A DNA stretch of 64,000 nt from Adhaeribacter aquaticus DSM 16391 (GTDB taxonomy: Bacteria > Bacteroidota > Bacteroidia > Cytophagales > Hymenobacteraceae): the NCBI RefSeq assembly GCF_000473365.1, contig NZ_AXBK01000003.1:41846-105845 (forward strand), given 5' to 3'. The notes beneath the pieces were generated by a model. It ran no database searches. It had not been told where the DNA came from and saw only the letters and a program-made list of their open reading frames with translations. Below, piece after piece: positions 49,676 through 58,857 of the stretch; the stretch's first letter is position 1; every line of letters starts with the position of its first letter. Position numbers and translations under genes: made by a program.

Positions 49676-49999
49676 TTGGCAACTTATAACATTAATAAAG
49701 GGATTAACAAGCCGGTCGAGTTTAAGGGTTTAAAGGCGCAATACCTTTTCTATTTCGTAGGTGGGCTTCTGGGTATCTTCCTGTTATTTATAATGCTGTA
49801 TATAGCTGGAATTAACTCTTATGGCTGCGTGGCGATTGCTCTTGTTTTAACCAGCTTGTTATTCCATTTTATTTTTAAGTGGAACCGGGTGTACGGAGAA
49901 CACGGCCTTATGAAAAATATGGCTGCCAAAAAGCGACCGAACTACCTGGTGAACAAAGGCAAGTTTTTAAAATATTTAGTTGATAAAGGCAAGAGGTAA
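49676..49999 (+). CDS. traF: DUF4133 protein (TraF), VirB3-like
   Basis: 107 residues with two membrane spans (YLFYFVGGLLGIFLLFIMLY and VAIALVLTSLLFHFIFKWNR), matching DUF4133/TraF. VirB3-like proteins connect the pilin with the VirB4 ATPase. The start is a TTG at 49676; there is no in-frame ATG nearby, and the family N-terminus ATYNINKGINKPVEFKGLKA begins right there. The stop is 3 bases before the traG ATG. Confidence 0.88.
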   Translation: MATYNINKGINKPVEFKGLKAQYLFYFVGGLLGIFLLFIMLYIAGINSYGCVAIALVLTSLLFHFIFKWNRVYGEHGLMKNMAAKKRPNYLVNKGKFLKYLVDKGKR

Positions 50000-50002
50000 G
50001 TC

Positions 50003-52495
50003 ATGGGCGTTGTTTATAAGGCTAAAACGTTGGAAGAAAAACTTCCATTGTATAAGGTTGAGCACGATTGCATAATTAATAAGTTCGCAGAGATCACCGT
50101 ATGTTTTCGGGTTGATCTGAAAGAGATTTTTACTCTCTCCCTGGGCGATTATGAAAGCCTGCAACAAACCTGGATTAAAGCTTTAAAAATACTCCCTAAG
50201 TTTACCATTGTCCATAAACAGGATTGGTTTGTAGAAGAAAAATATCGTCCGGATTTCAGTAAGGAAGATTTAAGCTTTTTAGACCGCTCCTTTGAAAGGC
50301 ACTTCAACGAACGTCCTTTTTTAAATCACTACTGCTATTTGTACCTGACGTTATCCTCTCCGGAAAAGGCGAAAAAAAACAGCATGTGGAGTTCCCTGGT
50401 ACGTGGCAAACTGATTCCGAAAGAAATAGATTCGCCTGGGGTTATCTCTAATTTCTTTGATACGGTTAGCCAGTTCCAACGCATTTTAACTGATTCCGGC
50501 TATGTGGGCCTGGAACGCCTGAAAGAAGCGGATATTATCGGTTCGCAAGGGAAAGCTGGCCTGTTGGAAAGATACCTTTCGGTTAGCCAGGATGATATTA
50601 TTCCGTTGGCTGATATAGATTTCACGGATGGCCTGCAAATCGGTTCCAAGCATTTTAACTTATTTACCTTGTCCGATATTGACGATCTGCCCGGAATAGT
50701 CAGTACCGAAAAGAAATTTGACCGGTTAAGCACTGATAAAAGCAGTTGTAACCTGGGCTTTGCTTCGCCGGTGGGGTTGATGCTTTCCTGTAACCACATT
50801 TATAACCAGTACTTTTTTATTGACGATCACGCCGAAAACTTAAAGGATTTTGAGCGTAAGGCCCGGAATTTAAATTCGCTTTCGCTGTATAGCCGGGAGA
50901 ATGCGATTAATAAAGAATGGTACGACCAATTCCTGAATGAAGCGATCAGCTTTAACCAGGTATCGGTTCGGGCCCATTTTAACGTGTTTTTGTGGTCGGA
51001 TGATAAAAACCAGTTAAAAGAATACCGGAATTTAGCGACGGCCGGCATTGCTTCAATGGACTGTAAGCCCCGGTTAAATACTAAAGATATGCCTGCTTTA
51101 TTCTGGGCCGGTATACCGGGTAATGCTTCGGACTGCCCGACCGAGGAAACTTTTTATACATTCCTGGAACAAGCCACTTGCTTTATTAACCACGAAACCA
51201 ATTATATTTCTTCCAGCTCTCCGTTCGGAATTAAAATGGTAGACCGCATGAGTGGTAAACCAATTCTGGTGGATATTTCAGACGAACCCATGAAAAAGGG
51301 TTATACCACGAATCGGAATAAATTTATTTTGGGCCCATCCGGAAGCGGAAAATCATTTTTTACAAACCACATGGTGAAACAGTATTACGAGCAGGGAACG
51401 CACGTGCTCCTGGTGGATACTGGTAATTCCTATTTAGGCTTATGCGAATTGATTAACCGCCAAACAAACGGGCAGGATGGCGTTTATTTAACTTACACTG
51501 AGCAAAATCCGATCAGCTTTAATCCCTTTTATACCGATGATAACCAATTTAACATTGAGAAAAAGGAAAGCATTAAAACCCTCATTTTAACCCTTTGGAA
51601 AAGAGATACCGATATTCCAACCAGAGCAGAAGAAGTTGCCTTATCAAATGCAGTTAATTATTACCTGATAGCTCTGACTGAAAAAAGAGGCATCGTACCG
51701 AGCTTTAATACCTTCTACGAATTTGTAAACGGCCCATACCGGTCGATTTTAAAGGAAAAGAATGTAAGGGAAAAAGACTTTGACATTGATAATTTCATCA
51801 ATGTACTGGCTCCTTATTACCAGGGCGGTGAATATGATTATTTATTAAACTCTACTAAAGAATTAGACCTTTTAACCAAACGGTTTATTGTTTTTGAACT
51901 GGATAATATCAAAGATCATAAAATCCTGTTCCCGGTGGTAACGCTCATTATCATGGAAACTTTCATTAATAAGATGCGGCGTTTAAAAGGGGTCCGGAAA
52001 ATGATATTGATTGAAGAAGCCTGGAAAGCCATTGCCAAGGAGGGCATGGCTGAATATATTAAATATCTGTTTAAGACCGTCCGGAAGTTTTTTGGTGAAG
52101 CGGTGGTAGTAACGCAAGAGGTAGATGATATTATCCATTCAGCCATTGTGAAAGACACCATTATCAATAACTCGGATTGTAAAATCCTGCTCGATCAGCG
52201 CAAGTACATGAACAAATTCGAGGACATACAGAAATTACTGGGGTTATCCGATAAAGAGAAAGAGCAGATTTTGTCGATTAACCTGGATAATAACCCGGCC
52301 CGAAAATACAAAGAAGTATGGATCGGGCTAGGGGGCGTGAAAAGCGCCGTGTACGCCACAGAAGTTTCCCACGAAGAATATTTCACCTATACAACGGAGG
52401 AAACAGAAAAAGTAAAACTCTTTGAGTTAGCAGAGAAGAAAGGAAATATGCAGTTAGCCATTACGGAAATGGCAAATGTGGCAAGGGCAAGTTAA
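50003..52495 (+). CDS. traG: conjugation ATPase TraG (VirB4 family)
   Basis: 830 residues, the normal length. The N-terminal TraG/CagE-like region is followed by the ATPase part with Walker A FILGPSGSGKSFFTNHMV near residue 448, and Walker B RKMILIEEAWKAIAKEGM near residue 670. Motif VVVTQEVDDI and QRKYMNKFED follow as in TraG/VirB4. It supplies energy for pilus and channel assembly. All motifs are intact. It follows traF after 3 bases. Confidence 0.95.
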   Translation: MGVVYKAKTLEEKLPLYKVEHDCIINKFAEITVCFRVDLKEIFTLSLGDYESLQQTWIKALKILPKFTIVHKQDWFVEEKYRPDFSKEDLSFLDRSFERHFNERPFLNHYCYLYLTLSSPEKAKKNSMWSSLVRGKLIPKEIDSPGVISNFFDTVSQFQRILTDSGYVGLERLKEADIIGSQGKAGLLERYLSVSQDDIIPLADIDFTDGLQIGSKHFNLFTLSDIDDLPGIVSTEKKFDRLSTDKSSCNLGFASPVGLMLSCNHIYNQYFFIDDHAENLKDFERKARNLNSLSLYSRENAINKEWYDQFLNEAISFNQVSVRAHFNVFLWSDDKNQLKEYRNLATAGIASMDCKPRLNTKDMPALFWAGIPGNASDCPTEETFYTFLEQATCFINHETNYISSSSPFGIKMVDRMSGKPILVDISDEPMKKGYTTNRNKFILGPSGSGKSFFTNHMVKQYYEQGTHVLLVDTGNSYLGLCELINRQTNGQDGVYLTYTEQNPISFNPFYTDDNQFNIEKKESIKTLILTLWKRDTDIPTRAEEVALSNAVNYYLIALTEKRGIVPSFNTFYEFVNGPYRSILKEKNVREKDFDIDNFINVLAPYYQGGEYDYLLNSTKELDLLTKRFIVFELDNIKDHKILFPVVTLIIMETFINKMRRLKGVRKMILIEEAWKAIAKEGMAEYIKYLFKTVRKFFGEAVVVTQEVDDIIHSAIVKDTIINNSDCKILLDQRKYMNKFEDIQKLLGLSDKEKEQILSINLDNNPARKYKEVWIGLGGVKSAVYATEVSHEEYFTYTTEETEKVKLFELAEKKGNMQLAITEMANVARAS

Positions 52496-52506
52496 ATTTA
52501 ATTACT

Positions 52507-52941
52507 ATGAAAAACTTAAAAGTTCAGGTAGCTACCAGCTACAAAACCCTGATTACCTTTTTTGGTTCGGTGGCAGCAACAGGCACCATTTCAATGTTAA
52601 TCCTTTTTTGTTTAACGCTTTTTAGCTGTTCCGGAAAAGGAGAAAAGGTGGTTGAATCGAATAACCCGGTAGAGCCGGTGTCAGCCAGTAATTATGAAGA
52701 TAATTTTATTGGCGAGTGGGAATCGGTTAATAGCAAAAATCGAAATCACATGATTATTACCCGGAATGGTAAAAACTTCATTATTCAGGAAGGGAAAACT
52801 TCGTCCCCTGGTATTTATGACGAGGAAAATAAAATCATCAAAATTAATGTCGGAGCTCCCTTGGATATCATGTTTCTGGAAGATGAAAACATGATTCTGG
52901 TTTCGGGTGCCGGGCAATACACAAAAGTTATTAAAGAGTGA
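52507..52941 (+). CDS. lipoprotein in TraH position
   Basis: 144 residues. A signal with lipobox LTLFSCSG (Cys near residue 43) follows an unusually long N-terminal lead, MKNLKVQVATSYKTLITFFG. The mature part is a small beta-rich domain (IGEWESVNSKNRNHMIITRN, NFIIQEGKTSSPGIYDEEN) resembling lipocalin-like DUFs. It lies between traG and traI, where CTnDOT has traH. A surface lipoprotein here could act in entry exclusion or anchor the channel. That role is a guess from position. Confidence 0.55.
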   Translation: MKNLKVQVATSYKTLITFFGSVAATGTISMLILFCLTLFSCSGKGEKVVESNNPVEPVSASNYEDNFIGEWESVNSKNRNHMIITRNGKNFIIQEGKTSSPGIYDEENKIIKINVGAPLDIMFLEDENMILVSGAGQYTKVIKE

Positions 52942-52976
52942 GTAAGTGTTTAGGTTGGGTTTAAAATTTAATTATT

Positions 52977-53591
52977 ATGAAAAAGTGTCTTTTAATTTTA
53001 GGATTAATAATAGGGGTTCAATTCTCTTCTTCAGCCCAATTTGTAGTGGCTGACCCTACGGCGTTTTCGCAACGGGCCATTCAGCAGATTACCAATATAA
53101 CGGAACAGATTCAGCAAAAATACGAACTGGTCCGGCAGTTTCAGGAAACGAATAAGATTTACAACCAAGGCAAAGAATGGTATGATGGTTTGAAACGAGT
53201 GAATCAAACGGTTGCCGAATACGAAAAGATTTACGAAACCTTGCAGCTCACCGCCGAAATAGTGGATTTATACGCTACGAACATTCAACGCTTCCGGATT
53301 GATAAAAATTTCTCTCCCACTGAAGTATCCAGTATTACCGATGGGTACGGTAAGCTGTTGCGGGAAAGCTCCCGGTTGGTAGATGATCTAAACCTGGGGG
53401 CTAAATCCTCCAGCTTAAGTTTAACCGACAAAGAACGCCTGGACATGATAAATGCGACCTACGAGAAGGTAAGGGAGCATAAAGCCCTGGTACAATACTT
53501 TACCAATAAAAACATTTCGGTTTCGTATCTGCGTGCCAAAAAGAAGAACAACACCCAAGGCGTAATGCGCCTGTATGGTTTAACTAAATAA
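52977..53591 (+). CDS. traI: DUF4141 protein (TraI), VirB5-like
   Basis: 204 residues. A signal peptide (MKKCLLILGLIIGVQFSSSA) ends near residue 20, followed by the DUF4141 helical domain: QRAIQQITNITEQIQQKYEL, VRQFQETNKIYNQGKEWYDG and LTDKERLDMINATYEKVREH. It is exported to the periplasm. Known members are called TraI in CTnDOT-like transfer regions; topology recalls VirB5 proteins. It lies 35 bases after the lipoprotein gene. Confidence 0.88.
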   Translation: MKKCLLILGLIIGVQFSSSAQFVVADPTAFSQRAIQQITNITEQIQQKYELVRQFQETNKIYNQGKEWYDGLKRVNQTVAEYEKIYETLQLTAEIVDLYATNIQRFRIDKNFSPTEVSSITDGYGKLLRESSRLVDDLNLGAKSSSLSLTDKERLDMINATYEKVREHKALVQYFTNKNISVSYLRAKKKNNTQGVMRLYGLTK

Positions 53592-53615
53592 TGTAAACTT
53601 TTTAAAGGTACAGGT

Positions 53616-54662
53616 ATGAATGATGAATGGTTAAGTCTGCATCAGATTTTAAGACAGCTTTACGATGAAATGTTACCCTTATGCGATTCCCTGATCGGGG
53701 TAGCACGTGGGATAGCTGGCCTAGGCGCTATATTTTACATTGCTAACCGGGTTTGGCGGCACATGGCTAATAACGAACCAATAGATTTTTATCCGCTATT
53801 CCGGCCTTTCGTGCTTGGTTTCTGCATTATGTTTTTCCCCCTGGTGATTCAAATGCTGAACGGTATTATGGACCCGATTGCTAATGCCACGGCAGGTCTG
53901 GTGGATAATCAGAATTTAGAAGTTCGGCAATTTCAGGAACAATTAACGGCCTTGGAAGAAGCAAATATGAAACAACAGGGAAAAGGCTGGATGGTCGATG
54001 ATGCCGAATTTGAAAAAAAACTAGAAGAACTGAACGCAATGGATCTAGCCGGGAAAGCCGGGATGTACACGGAACGGGCCATGTACCAAATGCGCACGAG
54101 TGTTCGTGAATGGTTTAAGGAGTTGCTGATTGTGCTGTATGAAGCAGCCAGTTTAGTGCTCGATACGATCCGAACCTTTTTTTTAATTGTAATGGCAATT
54201 ATTGGCCCGATTAGTTTTGGTTTTGCAGTGTTTGATGGCTTCCAGGGATCTTTAACCAACTGGATTGCCCGGTACATCAACGTTTCGCTCTGGTTGCCGG
54301 TCGCTAATATTTTTGGGGCTATTGTTTCTAAAATCAATGTATTGATGCTGCAAAAAGATATAGCCGATTTAAAAAATGGGGGAGAGTTTGATGCGACTAA
54401 TACCGCTTATATGGTTTTTCTGTTAATCGGCATCTTTGGCTATACCTGTGTGCCTACGGTAGCCGGGTGGATTGTGCAAAGCTGCGGAGCAGGGCGGTTT
54501 ATGCAGAATATTACCCATACATCGGTGAGTACGGTTGGCGGTGCGGCTTCCATGGCCGGTGCCGGGGCCGGTGCTGCCGGGGGAGCTGTAGCCGGTGGCG
54601 TAAAGAACCTGGGGGTAGCGGCTAAGAATCTAGCCGGTTCAGGATTTGCTAAATTAAATTAA
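53616..54662 (+). CDS. traJ: TraJ, polytopic channel protein (VirB6-like)
   Basis: 348 residues with about six membrane segments: residues about 25-45, 65-88, 170-200, 205-225, 275-295 and a last Gly/Ala-rich stretch. Helix-rich soluble loops contain LEEANMKQQGKGWMVDDAEF. The signature DGFQGSLTNWIARYINVSLW near residue 205 is typical of TraJ. The end GGAASMAGAGAGAAGGAVAG is low in complexity. It is an inner-membrane core of the channel. Confidence 0.9.
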   Translation: MNDEWLSLHQILRQLYDEMLPLCDSLIGVARGIAGLGAIFYIANRVWRHMANNEPIDFYPLFRPFVLGFCIMFFPLVIQMLNGIMDPIANATAGLVDNQNLEVRQFQEQLTALEEANMKQQGKGWMVDDAEFEKKLEELNAMDLAGKAGMYTERAMYQMRTSVREWFKELLIVLYEAASLVLDTIRTFFLIVMAIIGPISFGFAVFDGFQGSLTNWIARYINVSLWLPVANIFGAIVSKINVLMLQKDIADLKNGGEFDATNTAYMVFLLIGIFGYTCVPTVAGWIVQSCGAGRFMQNITHTSVSTVGGAASMAGAGAGAAGGAVAGGVKNLGVAAKNLAGSGFAKLN

Positions 54663-54677
54663 GGAAAGGGAAAAAAT

Positions 54678-55301
54678 ATGGAATTTAAAAGTTTAACCAA
54701 TATCGAAACCAGCTTTAGACAAATGCGGGCTTTCCTAATCATTTTTGTAACGTTATCCTTCACCTTAGCTGTTTATGTAGCTTACACCTCTTTTGAATTT
54801 GCCAAAAAATCAAGAGAGAAAATTTATGTGCTCGATAACGGCAAATCCCTGATGCTGGCCTTATCCCAGGATATTAGCCAGAACAGGCCGGTAGAAGCCA
54901 GGGATCATGTGAAACGGTTTCATGAGTTGTTTTTCACCTTGGCACCCGATCAGAAAGCGATTGATTCCAATATCGGGCAGGCACTAAATTTGTGTGATGA
55001 AAGCGCCCAGGATGAATATGCTAACTTAAAAGAAGCCGGGTACTTTACGAACCTGATTGCCGGGAATGTAAGCCAGGAAATAAAGGTAGATAGTGTTGCT
55101 ACGAATTTCAACGAATACCCTTATACGGCTAAGTGTTTCGCTACCCAAACGATTATCCGCTCTACCTCTGTTACAAAACGGTCTTTGGTATCAGTTTGCC
55201 GGCTGCGGGATGTTACCAGAAGCGATAACAATCCTCACGGCTTCCTGATGGAGAAATGGCGGGTTTTGGAAAACCGGGATTTACAGGTATTACCTCGTTA
55301 A
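54678..55301 (+). CDS. traK: TraK (VirB8-like)
   Basis: 207 residues. One N-terminal membrane segment (AFLIIFVTLSFTLAVYVAYT) precedes a periplasmic domain with VLDNGKSLMLALSQDISQNR and RPVEARDHVKRFHELFFTL. This is the TraK pattern of Bacteroidota transfer regions, equivalent to VirB8. It lies 16 bases after traJ and 1 base before traL. Confidence 0.92.
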   Translation: MEFKSLTNIETSFRQMRAFLIIFVTLSFTLAVYVAYTSFEFAKKSREKIYVLDNGKSLMLALSQDISQNRPVEARDHVKRFHELFFTLAPDQKAIDSNIGQALNLCDESAQDEYANLKEAGYFTNLIAGNVSQEIKVDSVATNFNEYPYTAKCFATQTIIRSTSVTKRSLVSVCRLRDVTRSDNNPHGFLMEKWRVLENRDLQVLPR

Positions 55302-55302
55302 A

Positions 55303-55599
55303 ATGGAAAAGCCTTTAAACCCGGTGCAATGGGTAAAAGAAAAGCTTTTGCAATTGCAAAATAATATTGTTCGTTATTTAGAACGAAAGGAAAAAGGGTT
55401 AACCCTGGCCCAAAAGAAGGTCTACTTCTTCCTGTTTATTTTCTGCGGTGGGGGCTTTTTTCTTTTCTCCCTCGTGTCCGGCCTGGCAGGATATAGTCAA
55501 GCTGCCCTGCAGGTTACACCAATAAAGCGCGCCTTGGTGCAGCATCCGGTATTAAAACAAGATTCCCTAAAAAAACCAGATCCTCTTAAAGTTAAATAG
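55303..55599 (+). CDS. traL: TraL (DUF3989)
   Basis: 98 residues with one membrane span (KVYFFLFIFCGGGFFLFSLV) after a basic, helical N-terminus, matching DUF3989/TraL. A perfect palindrome TTTTGCAATTGCAAAA (55347-55362) lies inside the coding sequence and belongs to the plasmid-wide motif. It is 1 base after traK and 1 base before traM, so the three are tightly coupled. Confidence 0.82.
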   Translation: MEKPLNPVQWVKEKLLQLQNNIVRYLERKEKGLTLAQKKVYFFLFIFCGGGFFLFSLVSGLAGYSQAALQVTPIKRALVQHPVLKQDSLKKPDPLKVK

Positions 55600-55600
55600 C

Positions 55601-56890
55601 ATGGAAAATCCGCAAGTACAACATTCCCAGGAATTTTTAAATAAGCGAAAAATGGCCATGGTGCTGCCAATAATTATAGTGCCTTTTTTATCCATTATGT
55701 TTTATTTGTTCGGTGGGGGAACGCCCGAAGCAACTGCCACTATGCAGGCTACCGGTTTGAATACCGAAGTACCTAAGCCTACTGAAAATAAGACCAACTC
55801 TATCGGGGATAAATTAAGTGTCTATAAACAAAAGGAAGATCAGGAAGCCGAAGAGGAACGGATGCGGTCACTCGATGATTATTCCGGTAGCAGTATAGCG
55901 GTTGCCGGTAATTCCGTATCGGGTGGTTTAGATACTACCAGTGCAACGGAACCAGGTTCCAGGGGGCTGGCCTATACACCTGCTCCCCGGAGAGCGCCCA
56001 TGCAGCGGGACCGGCATGAATACGAACACTTAAACCGCAAGGTCAATACATTTTACCGGGAACCGGCTAATAATTCTTCGGTATCGGATGCCAAAATTGA
56101 CCGTCTTATTGAACTCATGGAGCGGGAGCAGGGGGGGAGTACCGCCAGCATGGATGTAGATAAAGAACTTAAAAACCATCCTTATTTACAATACCTGCAA
56201 CGCACTTTAACAAGCGGCCAGTTTGTCGGGGAAAAGCCGGTTAAACAAGTGCAGGATACTACCTCAAAAAAACCAGCTAAACGGCAAATTGTAGAAGTAG
56301 CCGGACATCAGGAAAAGACGGTCAATAAACTGCCGCAAATGCCGGCAGGGGAGAAGCGGGCAATAACAACCGAACGCAATTCCTTTTATTCCTTAGGTAC
56401 CAACTCTGGCAACTTAACGGGCAATACTATTAGTGCTGTGATCCACGACGATCAAACCTTAGTGAATGGCTCTACTGTGAAAATGCGCTTATTAAGCGAT
56501 ATCAACTTACATGGTACGGTGGTCCCGAAAAACTCTTTTATCTATGGTGTGGCTTCGGTGAAAAACGAACGCCTGGAAATAGCAATCGAGAATATCCGCT
56601 ATAACAAAGACATTGTGCCGGTCGATCTACAGGTTTATGATAACGATGGCATGCTTGGAGTTTATATTCCTGGTTCGGTGGATCGCACCGCCGGTAAACA
56701 AGCCCTGGCCGGTATGGCAAGCGGGGGTAATTACAATGTTTCAATGGCAACCGGGGTAAAGGAGCAATTAACCATGCAAGCAGCTCAAACAGGGATAGAA
56801 GGAGTAAAAACCCTGGCTTCTAAAAAAGCCAGGGAAGTGAAAGTTTTTGTTAAAGCAAATTACCGGGTGTATTTAAAAACGCAATCTTAA
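55601..56890 (+). CDS. traM: TraM (VirB10-like)
   Basis: 429 residues. One membrane segment (residues about 19-36, MVLPIIIVPFLSIMFYLFGG) is followed by a disordered acidic linker (residues 60-190) and a C-terminal periplasmic domain: NTISAVIHDDQTLVNGSTVK, MRLLSDINLHGTVVPKNSFI and LQVYDNDGMLGVYIPGSVDR, as in TraM. It links inner and outer membranes. Codons are typical of the operon. Confidence 0.92.
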   Translation: MENPQVQHSQEFLNKRKMAMVLPIIIVPFLSIMFYLFGGGTPEATATMQATGLNTEVPKPTENKTNSIGDKLSVYKQKEDQEAEEERMRSLDDYSGSSIAVAGNSVSGGLDTTSATEPGSRGLAYTPAPRRAPMQRDRHEYEHLNRKVNTFYREPANNSSVSDAKIDRLIELMEREQGGSTASMDVDKELKNHPYLQYLQRTLTSGQFVGEKPVKQVQDTTSKKPAKRQIVEVAGHQEKTVNKLPQMPAGEKRAITTERNSFYSLGTNSGNLTGNTISAVIHDDQTLVNGSTVKMRLLSDINLHGTVVPKNSFIYGVASVKNERLEIAIENIRYNKDIVPVDLQVYDNDGMLGVYIPGSVDRTAGKQALAGMASGGNYNVSMATGVKEQLTMQAAQTGIEGVKTLASKKAREVKVFVKANYRVYLKTQS

Positions 56891-56901
56891 TTCAAAAGAA
56901 A

Positions 56902-57837
56902 ATGAAAAAGGTCTTACTTTCGCTTTGTATAGTTTTTGTTTTTGGCTGCGCTGCTCTGGCGCAAAACCGCCAACCTTTTAAAGATACGCAACTTTTAAAA
57001 TCCTTTACCTTTGGGGTATCCTATGCTAAAACGGTTAGCCTGATTTTCCCGAGTGGGGTTCATTCGGTTGATCTGGGTTCAGATGCAGTGATTGCCGATA
57101 AATTCAACGGGGTAGAAAATGTGCTACGGGTAAAAGCTAATTTCAAAGGGTTTCCCGAAACGAACCTTTCGGTTATTACTAAAGATGGCAAGTATTATTC
57201 CTTTTATGTGAATTACCAGGAAGAACCAACCTCCTTAACTTATAAGATCGAGGGGGAAGATTTGACCGGCTCTACTAAACCAAATATTCAGGCTTCCACC
57301 AAAGGAGCTGCCATTGCCAAACCCTATTACACGGCCAGCCTGAATAACGCCCCGGTTAGTTTTGAAATTACCCAAATGAACGAAGCGGAGTTAAATTATT
57401 ACTCCCAGGAAATAACTGAAAGAGGGGATAATATTGGCGGAATCGGTATGAATAAGAATAAAATAAAGTTTGATATGGATGGACTTTATATAAAGGACAA
57501 TGTTATTTTTTACAGCATCAACGCTAAAAATAAAAGTAACATTAACTATGACATTGATTTTATTAAATTTTATATTAAAGATAAAAAACAGCGTAAACGT
57601 ACCGCTATCCAGGAAACCGAAGTAACGCCTATCTTTGTTTACCCGGAGGGTGCAAACACAATTTTCGGTAAGTCTGAATTAAACCGTGTTTACTGCTTGG
57701 AGAAGTTTACCATTCCTGATAAAAAGAAGCTGGTTATTGAGATGTTTGAAAAGAACGGTGGTCGGGTTATGAAGATGGATTTAGATAATAAAGATATTGT
57801 TAAAGCTTCCAGTATTAGTTTTGTCAACTCAAAATAA
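56902..57837 (+). CDS. traN: TraN (DUF4138, VirB9-like)
   Basis: 311 residues with a signal peptide (LLSLCIVFVFGCAALAQ). The DUF4138 domain has KSFTFGVSYAKTVSLIFPSG, ENVLRVKANFKGFPETNLSV, GGIGMNKNKIKFDMDGLYIK and a C-terminal YCLEKFTIPDKKKLVIEMFE. It would sit in the outer membrane complex with TraM. It is the last recognisable tra gene here; traO, P and Q are not present after it. Confidence 0.92.
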   Translation: MKKVLLSLCIVFVFGCAALAQNRQPFKDTQLLKSFTFGVSYAKTVSLIFPSGVHSVDLGSDAVIADKFNGVENVLRVKANFKGFPETNLSVITKDGKYYSFYVNYQEEPTSLTYKIEGEDLTGSTKPNIQASTKGAAIAKPYYTASLNNAPVSFEITQMNEAELNYYSQEITERGDNIGGIGMNKNKIKFDMDGLYIKDNVIFYSINAKNKSNINYDIDFIKFYIKDKKQRKRTAIQETEVTPIFVYPEGANTIFGKSELNRVYCLEKFTIPDKKKLVIEMFEKNGGRVMKMDLDNKDIVKASSISFVNSK

Positions 57838-58492
57838 TTGTTAACAGTTGAACCTACGGGTTGCTATTACAAGTTTGTGTTTTGTTTGTTCCTGCCAGCA
57901 TTTTTGATCCAGATGGAGCGTCCGTATTGCCGGACCAAGGGTTAAAGTGCTGGCTTTTTTTGAGGCACATAGGTTCGGCTGGCCCATGATCCGGGTAGGT
58001 AAGGCGTATTTTTGAAAGGTATTATTAATTGCCGGAAAATGCATAGCCTTTGGATTGGCCATTTTCACGGCGGATCCAAAGGCGGGTAGAAAGTAATAGC
58101 TTTCCGGCACGGTTTGCTTTAGGCGACGCCGAAGCAAATGGTGTGGGCTTGCGATTATTTCTGATTCATATCAGGCTAAACCGGAAAATGGCCGGCGCTT
58201 TTTCGCCGGTGGTTTACCGGTTGGGTGATTGGAGGGTCAATTTATCGGTTGATTTTGGGAAAGATGCGTAGCGGATTGACCAGGAGTAACGGTTAAATTG
58301 CCTTTTTGCGGGAAGGATAGGAAAGCCCGGAGCGTAAGCGAGGACTTGGACCGGATAGCCTGCTTCTATTGAATCCGCCCTACTTTTTAACTCAACCTAT
58401 TATTTAAGTATTTTTTCACATGTTAACTGATTTGATTGACTGTTTGATGATATACTCAAACTGTAAAAACTGTTTTTTACATTCAACTGCAT
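57838..58492. other. region without a recognisable gene
   Basis: These 655 bases after traN are G+C richer than the surroundings and show only short overlapping frames with no coding character. A few inverted repeats (for example around 58040-58100) and a purine-rich run (58310-58350) are seen. It may be an old accessory site or degraded gene. Confidence 0.4.
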
Positions 58493-58726
58493 ATGAGCTA
58501 CTCAACCCCGAAAATGACAGAAATAGACTATAATGAGCAGGAAACGGCCCTTTTTGGCCGCCTAGTCAATGATTTCAACCTGCGAAAAGACCAAGCAACT
58601 ACGGCTCTGCGCACGCTAAGCCCTACAGAAATCACCAAACGTCTTTACCAGATTAAGCTTCAAGTGACCGATGGTAAAGTATCGAATTTAGGGGCCTACA
58701 CAGCGGAACGCCAGGGCATTAAGTAG
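58493..58726 (+). CDS. Rep C-terminal-like small protein
   Basis: 77 residues: LFGRLVNDFNLRKDQATTAL, LSPTEITKRLYQIKLQVTDG and GKVSNLGAYTAERQGI. This matches the C-terminal helical part of plasmid RepB/initiator proteins, which ends in a [KN]NPGAYLxxAI-like motif. It stands alone, with a clear ATG and no upstream initiator domain. It is either a detached Rep tail or a small regulator of replication. An IS3-type end begins right behind its stop. Confidence 0.5.
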   Translation: MSYSTPKMTEIDYNEQETALFGRLVNDFNLRKDQATTALRTLSPTEITKRLYQIKLQVTDGKVSNLGAYTAERQGIK

Positions 58727-58729
58727 ACT

Positions 58730-58857
58730 ATGAGGTGGTCAGGTAGAAATAGACACGGAGAAAGCAGCTTTCCCCTGTCATGGAAGCAACAAAACCAGCC
58801 GGCAAACGGCAGCGAACTAAATATGATGCGGCCTTTCGGACCAAGGCAGTCCGCCTT
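58730..58857 (+). mobile_element. IS3-family remnant (left end and orfA start)
   Basis: TGAGGTGGTCAGGTAGAAAT at 58731 resembles an IS3-type left terminal repeat. The frame from 58780 reads MEATKPAGKRQRTKYDAAFR and TKAVRLT, the start of an IS3-family OrfA. After about 58857 the IS frame stops making sense and another gene continues. No right end is seen, so this is a truncated insertion sequence. Confidence 0.55.

Noticed and set aside
57841..58271. short frames on both strands after traN
   Set aside because: Cys/Lys-rich or Arg-rich translations without domain character; no start context.
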